A DNA stretch of 64,000 nucleotides from JAZRWQ01 sp045541395. Its GTDB lineage: Bacteria; Bacillota; Clostridia; Oscillospirales; UMGS1783. The notes under the pieces are model-generated. The model did no database searches. It saw only the letters and a program-made list of their open reading frames with translations, and was not told the origin of the DNA. This document shows positions 58,533-64,000 of this stretch, in pieces; position 1 is the first letter of the stretch; every line of letters starts with the position of its first letter. The DNA lies in contig JAZQIZ010000001.1 of assembly GCA_045541395.1 (NCBI GenBank), positions 1 to 64,000 of the forward strand, in the 5' to 3' direction. A program made the translations under genes and the position numbers.

Positions 58533-60797
58533 TGCGCTTTTCTTTAAATTGATCTTGGCTATAGCCACCGTCATATCATCATCGGCTTTCCCGTCAACCG
58601 TAGCATTTTCCATGATCCTCTCACATAAAGTAATTGGGTTTTCGTTTGCATTTTCCTTGCAAAGATCAAGTATCTTTTTGGTTACGTCTACACCGTCACT
58701 AAGCATTATTATAATATCTCCGTCTCTCAGTTTGCAGTTTCTGTGTTCAGCTTTGCTGTCGCCAATAATTCCGGCAGGAAGGGATGCACAGAAAATTTCA
58801 TAAGCCCTTCCTTTTCTTAGAATTAACGTGGGGGCTGCACCGAATTTATAAAAATCAGCCCGTCCGTTAAATAAATTAATACTTGCCATATCCAGCGTGG
58901 AAAAGGATTGGCCGTCGCCGCCCAAAAGCAAAGTAGAATTAACCAACGCACATGCCTTTTCTTCGCCAAATCCGTTTTGCAGTAAATTTTTTAGTATATT
59001 TAGTGTAAGGCTACTTAGCTTGTCAGCTTCATTTCCGCTTCCCATACCGTCTGATAAGGCTAATATCTGATGATAGCTTTTTGATTTGAAGGTCGCAAAG
59101 CTGTCTCCGCATACCTTTTCACCATCCTTGTTTCTATTGGTCTGAGCAACCGTAAGGCTGTATTTCTCTTGCTGAATAAATTTCATTGAATAGAGGTTAT
59201 CCTGATTAATGCATCCGTCACAAATAATGCTTCGGTCAAGTAACTTTGAAATATCCGTTGCGATACGGTGTTCAAAAATCTTTTTCTCAGACATAAAACT
59301 TATTTCAATATGCAGGGCATTTCTTTTATCATAATAAACCGTAATATTTCTGTTGGGTATACCTAATGTGTCAAAGTATTCTCCAATGATCCTTTCGGAA
59401 TTTTCATCAAATTTAGAAATTGCTGCGATTTCTTTACATATTTCATCTATAAACGATCCGATACTTTCATATTGAGCAGCCAATATTTTTCTGTTGTTTT
59501 CAACTGTGCCCATTTTTATAAGTTCATTTTTTCGTTCAATGCTTAGGGATTTAAAAGCCATTATAAGCTTATCTTTTTTTATGCAGTTAAAATAGTCCGG
59601 CATATCGGAATCCTTGTAATCAGCCGTTTTTTTAATTATATTTGCCGCTTTGTTAAAAACGTCTCTGGTAAAGGAGAAATTCTCCCCCCAACAGGAGGGA
59701 CTGTTTTTGCAGGTTTTACAAAAATTGTCTTCAGTTTCCCGTACTTTAGCGTAAATATTCATAGCAGTTACCTCTTTAGGAAGCAGAGCATTTGAAATAT
59801 CTTTGATCGATGCGGCAGAGTCGGTCAATTTATCGATAATCATTTGCCGTATTTTACTTTCTTTGTTTTCTTGAGAAATAAATTTTTTCTGCAAAAGATC
59901 GGTCAATCTATTGGGGAGCAGAACGTATATTCCGCTTCCTACAGAAACTTCGGTTATTGCCCTTAAAGTGCCGATTTCATTGCTGAAATATAATGCAACC
60001 AAAGAGAAAATTCCCAAATATAAAATTCCTCTCAGATATTTTTTATCTTTGGGTATTAAGCTCAGCAGGATCGCACTCAAGCCGTAGCACGGAATAAGAT
60101 AAGCGCTTTCCGGTGATCCGACAGTACAAGCTGCAGAAAAAGTCAAAGATGCTCCCAGTGCAAGAAATCCGTTTCGGTGTAGGGAAAACAGCAAAATCAA
60201 AGCAACCGAGATCACTTTACCTATGCTTAGACCAACAATTGTAATGTTAGTAAAAGCAGTAAGCAGTGTTGCAAAAAACAAAAGCAGGTTTACAGTATCC
60301 TTCTCATCAGCGCCGTATAATCTTGACGGACTGAATATTATTTTTAAGGATCTGTCTGCAACCGCAGCAAATAGAAAACCTGCAATTACTCCGAATATAC
60401 CGGTAATAAGGTCAAAATTCAGCATACCGTATTGAATATAAAGGGTAGCATATAAAAATAGCAGCGAAATAAGTGCAGATATTGAGGGCGCAAGTACGAG
60501 TCTTTTCGAGGGCAGAAAATAATTAACGATCATTTTCAGAGGTACAGTAAAAATCACTGCTCCTATATAAACGGGACTTGCGTTGGAAAATATATAAGCG
60601 CATATAACCCCTAAGTATACTGAAACAGTGACCCACTTTGATTTTCTGTTGTTACAGCATATCCCTATTCCAAAGGGAGCGACCGAATAAGGTAGGGTAG
60701 CAAAAACACAAAGTATAGCCCCGGTCAGGGCAAATATAGCCTGTCCGATATTCTTTGCAAAGTCTTTTTTTAAAATTTGTTTGTTCAGCTCTTCCAT
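58530..60797 (-). CDS. spoIIE: Stage II sporulation protein E (PP2C phosphatase)
   Basis: Protein of 755 residues. N-terminal membrane region with about ten helices (about 15-310), a central oligomerisation region (about 320-545) and a C-terminal PPM/PP2C phosphatase ('SFATFKSKSYHQILALSDGMGSGNEADKLS', 'FYKFGAAPTLILRKG', 'DIIIMLSDGVDVTKKI', 'DDDMTVAIAKI') with its metal-binding Asp residues. It dephosphorylates the anti-anti-sigma factor SpoIIAA and so activates sigma-F in the forespore. Its promoter has the spacing of Spo0A-controlled genes. Confidence 0.95.
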   Translation of the reverse strand: MEELNKQILKKDFAKNIGQAIFALTGAILCVFATLPYSVAPFGIGICCNNRKSKWVTVSVYLGVICAYIFSNASPVYIGAVIFTVPLKMIVNYFLPSKRLVLAPSISALISLLFLYATLYIQYGMLNFDLITGIFGVIAGFLFAAVADRSLKIIFSPSRLYGADEKDTVNLLLFFATLLTAFTNITIVGLSIGKVISVALILLFSLHRNGFLALGASLTFSAACTVGSPESAYLIPCYGLSAILLSLIPKDKKYLRGILYLGIFSLVALYFSNEIGTLRAITEVSVGSGIYVLLPNRLTDLLQKKFISQENKESKIRQMIIDKLTDSAASIKDISNALLPKEVTAMNIYAKVRETEDNFCKTCKNSPSCWGENFSFTRDVFNKAANIIKKTADYKDSDMPDYFNCIKKDKLIMAFKSLSIERKNELIKMGTVENNRKILAAQYESIGSFIDEICKEIAAISKFDENSERIIGEYFDTLGIPNRNITVYYDKRNALHIEISFMSEKKIFEHRIATDISKLLDRSIICDGCINQDNLYSMKFIQQEKYSLTVAQTNRNKDGEKVCGDSFATFKSKSYHQILALSDGMGSGNEADKLSSLTLNILKNLLQNGFGEEKACALVNSTLLLGGDGQSFSTLDMASINLFNGRADFYKFGAAPTLILRKGRAYEIFCASLPAGIIGDSKAEHRNCKLRDGDIIIMLSDGVDVTKKILDLCKENANENPITLCERIMENATVDGKADDDMTVAIAKINLKKSA

Positions 60798-60818
60798 TTT
60801 TACACCTCTTTGTGTATA

Positions 60819-60852
60819 ATTATATCAAGAAAACACGTGCTATTTTGTCAAA
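60819..60852 (-). promoter_or_regulatory. spoIIE promoter with Spo0A-box-like sequence
   Basis: On the minus strand: TTGACA (60851-60846), 21 nt, TATAAT (60824-60819). The wide spacer is the hallmark of the Spo0A-activated spoIIE and spoIIG promoters of Bacillus. TTTGTCAAA (60844-60852, plus strand) overlapping the -35 box differs from the 0A box TTTGTCGAA at one base. Confidence 0.65.
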
Positions 60853-60890
60853 CCGTGTACGCGAAAATGTTTAAAAAAATAAATTTTTTA

Positions 60891-60919
60891 TTGACAATAG
60901 CCTTGTTAACTGTTATAAT
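60891..60919 (+). promoter_or_regulatory. Promoter of infC-rpmI-rplT
   Basis: TTGACA (60891-60896), 17 nt, TATAAT (60914-60919) with extended -10 TGT. It is divergent from spoIIE. Confidence 0.8.
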
Positions 60920-60925
60920 ATTAGA

Positions 60926-61066
60926 GCACAAAGAAGCAGAGCGTTTGATTCCCGTTCTCACCGTGCGGCAAAAGGTCGGTACGGTCAATAGTCTACAGTG
61001 TAAAGCTGTGTTGTAATGCGGGGATTTTTGTGTCTTCGCCTTTTTTGTTGCAAAAATTTTTGGAGG
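60926..61066 (+). ncRNA. Leader of the infC-rpmI-rplT mRNA (L20-leader-like)
   Basis: About 140 nt of structured leader between promoter and ribosome binding site, in the place of the L20 leader of Firmicutes, which ribosomal protein L20 binds to limit its own synthesis. GCGGGGAT (about 61018-61025) can pair with GTCTTCGC (about 61032-61039, with wobbles) and is followed by T6, as in an attenuator. Confidence 0.55.
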
Positions 61067-61075
61067 TGTGTCCCA

Positions 61076-61594
61076 ATAAAAGCAAAAGAGCTGCTTATTA
61101 ACGAAGAAATCCATGATAAAGAGGTACGAGTTATTGATGCGGACGGCAGTCAGTTAGGTATTCTTTCTCCTAAAGATGCCCTTGCAAAGGCAAGCGCACA
61201 GGGGCTCGATCTTGTACGTATTGCTCCTCAGGCGGTTCCTCCCGTTTGCCGTATAATGGATTACGGCAAGTACTGCTTCGAACAGCAGAAGAAGGAAAAG
61301 GAACAGCGTAAGAACCAGAAAACTTTTGATGTAAAAGAGGTTCAGCTGTCCTGCAAAATTGAGGAAAATGATATTAAAACTAAAGCAAATAATGCAAAAC
61401 GTTTCCTGAAAAACGGAGACAAGGTAAAAGTAGTAGTTCGTTTCCGCGGCAGAGAAATGGCTCATACCGAGATCGGTTATCAGTTGCTTGAAAGATTTGC
61501 AAGCCTCATTACCGAAGAAGGTATTGTTGAAAAGCCTGCAAAACTTGAAGGCAGAAACATGGTTATGTTTATGGCAGCAAAACCCGCAAAATAA
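61076..61594 (+). CDS. infC: Translation initiation factor IF-3, apparently with AUA start
   Basis: Protein of 172 residues after the likely start. IF-3 N-domain ('ELLINEEIHDKEVRVIDADGSQLGILSPKDALAKA...DLVRIAPQAVPPVCRIMDYGKYCFE') and C-domain ('DVKEVQLSCKIEENDIKTKANNAKRFLKNGDKVKVVVRFRGREMAHTEIGYQLLERF') are complete. There is no ATG, GTG or TTG at the expected position. GGAGG (61062-61066) is 9 nt before ATA (61076), followed by K-A-K-E-L-L-I-N. An in-frame ATG at 61016 would put 20 non-conserved residues (Cys/Phe-rich) before the family start. Rare AUN starts let IF-3 limit its own translation, so AUA is plausible. Confidence 0.85.
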   Translation: MKAKELLINEEIHDKEVRVIDADGSQLGILSPKDALAKASAQGLDLVRIAPQAVPPVCRIMDYGKYCFEQQKKEKEQRKNQKTFDVKEVQLSCKIEENDIKTKANNAKRFLKNGDKVKVVVRFRGREMAHTEIGYQLLERFASLITEEGIVEKPAKLEGRNMVMFMAAKPAK

Positions 61595-61648
61595 GGGAAC
61601 ACTAAAAATAAAAAATAAAATTTTTTCCATAGAGAGGAGATTAACAAA

Positions 61649-61846
61649 ATGCCTAAGCTTAAAACACATAGCGGTGCAAAGAAGAGATTCAATCTTACCA
61701 AAAACGGAAAGATCAAAAGAGCACATGCTTACAAATCTCACATCCTGAACAAGAAGACCACCAAGCGTAAGAGAGGTCTGCGTAAGGCAGCTTATGCAGA
61801 TAAGACCAATTGCTTTGCAATCAAGCAGCTGATTCCTTATAAATAA
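61649..61846 (+). CDS. rpmI: 50S ribosomal protein L35
   Basis: Protein of 65 residues: 'MPKLKTHSGAKKRFNLTKNGKIKRAHAYKSHILNKKTTKRKRGLRK', the full basic L35 sequence. GAGGAG precedes the ATG. Between infC and rplT, in the conserved order. Confidence 0.97.
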   Translation: MPKLKTHSGAKKRFNLTKNGKIKRAHAYKSHILNKKTTKRKRGLRKAAYADKTNCFAIKQLIPYK

Positions 61847-61883
61847 TCAGTAAGAAAATAGAAATTAACGGAGGATTATATAT

Positions 61884-62249
61884 ATGGCAAGAGTAAAAGG
61901 CGCTATGGCTACCCGTAAGCGCAGAAAGAAGATAATGAAAGCCGCTAAGGGCTTTTACGGTGCTAAGAGCAAACAGTTCAGAACTGCCAATATGGCTGTT
62001 ATGAGAGCAAATGCAAATGCATACATCGGCAGAAAGCATAAGAAGAGAGATTTCAGAAGACTCTGGATCACCCGTATCAGTGCTGCTGCAAAAATGTGCG
62101 GCATGAACTATTCTCAGTTAATGCACGGTCTTAAGTTAGCTAACGTTGACCTTAACCGTAAGATGCTTTCTGAAATTGCTATTGCAGATATGGAAAGCTT
62201 CAAGGCTTTAGCTGAAACCGCTAAGAAGGCAATTGCTGAAGCTAAGTAA
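61884..62249 (+). CDS. rplT: 50S ribosomal protein L20
   Basis: Protein of 121 residues: 'MARVKGAMATRKRRKKIMKAAKGFYGAKSKQFRTANMAVMRANANAYIGRKHKKRDFRRLWITRISAAAKMCGMNYSQLMHGLK', typical L20. It binds 23S rRNA early in assembly and probably represses this operon through the leader. GGAGG precedes the ATG. Confidence 0.97.
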   Translation: MARVKGAMATRKRRKKIMKAAKGFYGAKSKQFRTANMAVMRANANAYIGRKHKKRDFRRLWITRISAAAKMCGMNYSQLMHGLKLANVDLNRKMLSEIAIADMESFKALAETAKKAIAEAK

Positions 62250-62263
62250 TTTAGTTTAAAATA

Positions 62264-62296
62264 AAAGTGCTTAACTTAAGTTGACCACTTTTTGTT
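62264..62296 (+). terminator. Terminator of infC-rpmI-rplT
   Basis: AAAGTG and CACTTT pair and enclose a further pairing TTAACTT/AAGTTGA. A T-run follows. Confidence 0.7.
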
Positions 62297-62305
62297 ATAT
62301 AAAAG

Positions 62306-62337
62306 AAAGCAGACAAGAAATTTTTCCTGTCTGCTTT
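62306..62337 (-). terminator. Terminator of the alpha-galactosidase gene
   Basis: AAAGCAGACA and TGTCTGCTTT are 10-bp inverted arms, 4 bases beyond the stop codon of the minus-strand gene, with a T-run on that strand. Confidence 0.82.
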
Positions 62338-62341
62338 TAAG

Positions 62342-64000
62342 TTATTTTTCGGTTATCCAAAGAATATCGCTGCCCATATCACCCTTAATTGTCATATCAA
62401 AGCCTTCTTCCATAAGGACTTTGCCATTAACGGTTACGGGTTCAAATCTGCTGTCTTCAGAGGTAAGAATATAATCTCTATCCTCATAAAGACCTCTCAG
62501 CTTAATATTTTTGGTTTCGCCTTCGTTGTTAGTTGGTTTATACACAAACAGGCAGCCCTTAATTTCATTTTCGCTGTCCTTGTCTGCATACTGAATTCCG
62601 TCCCAGTTAATTCCGTCGGGGCGGGGAAGTACGTGATAAAGATCGGCCTCTCTTACAAGGGGCTTAATTTTTTCGTTATACATAGTGCAGTATCTTGCGT
62701 ATACGTCTCTGTCAATATCAACGGTCCAGCTGCTCAGCATAACAGCACCCATCATAATACTTCTCATACCGAAATCAGTGTCGCCTGTGCCGGTTCTGTA
62801 AATTGAGCCGTCTTTAAAAGTATCAATATTGCAGGGGCTCTGAAGCTGTGCGGCCGGAATACAGTAGGAGGAATCATAGAAAGTCATTCTAAGGCTGGTA
62901 TAGTCAGCAGAGTCATCATTGTTTATAACAGATGCTCTTGTAAGAGTTGCAAAGTCCTTCATTGCACCACCGGAACAGCAGCTTTCATAACGGAAACCGG
63001 GTACTGTTTCAATTAAGTGGTCTACAAGATCGTAAAATCCTGTAGCACACCAATATGTAACGTCATAACCGTTTGCATAGTGTCGGTTTGCTCTGTCGGA
63101 ATAAATTGAAATAGGCTCAAAGTCACTTCTCCAGGTGGTTGCGCCACTGGATACAAAGAATTCCTTAAGCTCACTCTTTAAAAATTCAACACACTCTTCA
63201 TTGCCAAGGTCGGCAGATTTGCCGGTGGTTATCTGGGTAGGTCCAAACCATTCCTTTTTGCCGTGCCCTTCGTGACTTGTCAGGCCAAAGTCAATATCCT
63301 CGTAACTGTCGTGCAAAAGTACGTAAATTGCAAGAGTAAGGCCTTTTTCCTTGGCAAGGTCGGTAAAGTCTTTTATGGTTTCGCATCTGTAACTGCGTAA
63401 AACGTTCAGATATGCAGGCTCTCTTACTTCCCATGCCCCCTCTAAGGTCTTCCATGTCCAGGTAATTGTTGGATCGGTAGGATCCTTTGCTTTTTCTGAG
63501 GACCACCAACCGTAATCCCACTTAATGGATTGCAACCCAAGTTCGGCAGCGTCAAGGCCTATTTGCATATCCATCTGAGTAAGGGGCTCCATTTCATTCT
63601 CTCTCATACTTTCGGGAGACTTGTAATTAAAGAACCATCTTTTAAATACATTACCGCCTTCGTCAACGTCTCCATCGTAAACGCCAAAATATGCAGTTGG
63701 GATAACAAAAGTGTCACCTTCGGGAATTTTAGTAGCAAAGGAGCCGTGTTCAGTAATATTTATGGCAAGCTCAACCTCGTTGTTGCCCTTGCCGTATGCT
63801 TCAATTTTAGCATCGGGCCATTCAAGGGCTGCGTAAACACCGCAGTTGGAGTTACTGTCAAGATACATCATAGGAATGTAGCCGTTGGTGTTCCATCCGT
63901 TTCCGGGGTTAGTATTTATTCTTACGTTGGTTTTCTCTTTAAGAACAGTTTTGTATATACCGGTGCCTTCGTAGTGTGTTCCGTTATATAATGTTGCGCC
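62342..64000 (-). CDS. GH36-like alpha-galactosidase (5' end outside the window)
   Basis: The reading frame is open to the window edge: 43 further in-frame codons lie upstream of the first ATG in view (63871), without a stop, so the true start is outside. At least 552 codons are visible. 'QSIKWDYGWW', the nucleophile region 'TWRSDFEPIS', 'YESCCSGGAMKDFATL' (cf. the 'E-x-C-x-S-G-G' acid/base region of GH36) and a C-terminal beta-domain support a family-36 glycosidase acting on alpha-galactosides. No signal peptide can be judged. The neighbours give no sugar-operon context. Confidence 0.78.
   Translation of the reverse strand, partial: GATLYNGTHYEGTGIYKTVLKEKTNVRINTNPGNGWNTNGYIPMMYLDSNSNCGVYAALEWPDAKIEAYGKGNNEVELAINITEHGSFATKIPEGDTFVIPTAYFGVYDGDVDEGGNVFKRWFFNYKSPESMRENEMEPLTQMDMQIGLDAAELGLQSIKWDYGWWSSEKAKDPTDPTITWTWKTLEGAWEVREPAYLNVLRSYRCETIKDFTDLAKEKGLTLAIYVLLHDSYEDIDFGLTSHEGHGKKEWFGPTQITTGKSADLGNEECVEFLKSELKEFFVSSGATTWRSDFEPISIYSDRANRHYANGYDVTYWCATGFYDLVDHLIETVPGFRYESCCSGGAMKDFATLTRASVINNDDSADYTSLRMTFYDSSYCIPAAQLQSPCNIDTFKDGSIYRTGTGDTDFGMRSIMMGAVMLSSWTVDIDRDVYARYCTMYNEKIKPLVREADLYHVLPRPDGINWDGIQYADKDSENEIKGCLFVYKPTNNEGETKNIKLRGLYEDRDYILTSEDSRFEPVTVNGKVLMEEGFDMTIKGDMGSDILWITEK

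Noticed and set aside
61016..61075. N-terminal extension of infC from the ATG at 61016
   Set aside because: The extra residues are Cys/Phe-rich and unlike any IF-3; they fall in the leader and the ribosome binding site lies downstream of this ATG.

Overview
The window is a chromosomal segment of an endospore-forming, AT-leaning Gram-positive bacterium of the class Clostridia (Bacillota). The evidence is spoIVA and spoIIE, a dgt-dnaG-rpoD operon, a CIRCE operator before groESL, a T-box leader before serS, a relA-MBL hydrolase-hemZ run, a reverse-rubrerythrin-type protein and an NAD(P)-dependent glutamate dehydrogenase. I would lean to an Oscillospirales-like gut lineage, but only the class is well supported. 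No prophage, IS element or CRISPR array is visible.

Layout. 1-640: non-coding repeat DNA with a tRNA-Asn 3' fragment. 685-5413: small accessory genes (TPR/DUF6273 membrane protein, YcxB-like protein, degenerate Nudix protein, ECF sigma factor with a membrane anti-sigma factor). 5456-10765: spoIVA, a MATE exporter, a lipoprotein and two small membrane proteins. 10903-19850: YigZ, dgt-dnaG-rpoD, tig-clpP-clpX and a lipid kinase. 19854-24406: CIRCE-controlled groESL, an MBL hydrolase, a glycosyltransferase-like protein, a rubrerythrin-type protein and an orphan ORF. 24521-28992: VanZ-like protein, SGNH hydrolase-SDR pair, and a CsoR-type repressor with a His-rich zinc/cadmium-type P-ATPase. 29146-35984: gdhA and a CUT2-type sugar/nucleoside ABC transporter, both with codon use typical of strong expression. 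36084-48589: murI-DUF1934-argS, dusB with an ECF sigma/zinc anti-sigma pair, recJ-relA-MBL-hemZ and a zinc-ribbon protein. 48647-49470: five tRNAs behind tandem promoters, then an unusual chain of small hairpins. 49657-53323: TspO and an amino-sugar operon (HTH-GlmM fusion, left-handed beta-helix protein, nagB). 53356-57224: serS (T-box), serA, serC. 57367-60797: two-part chromate transporter and spoIIE. 60891-62249: infC-rpmI-rplT. 62342 to the end: a GH36 alpha-galactosidase running off the window.

The strongest candidate for a new regulatory system is the operon at 50330-53323. There an intact phosphoglucosamine mutase carries an N-terminal Xre-type DNA-binding domain and heads an operon with a GlmU-C-terminus-like protein and glucosamine-6-phosphate deaminase. 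A perfect 7-1-7 palindrome lies between its promoter and start codon. This suggests a self-regulating 'trigger enzyme' at the branch between cell-wall precursor synthesis and glycolysis. Other notable points are the hairpin-chain repeat at 49305-49468, a perfect palindrome holding both -35 boxes of the divergent serC and chromate-transporter promoters, an apparent AUA start on infC, a Spo0A-type spoIIE promoter with a 21-bp spacer, and a possibly structured leader before the ABC transporter.
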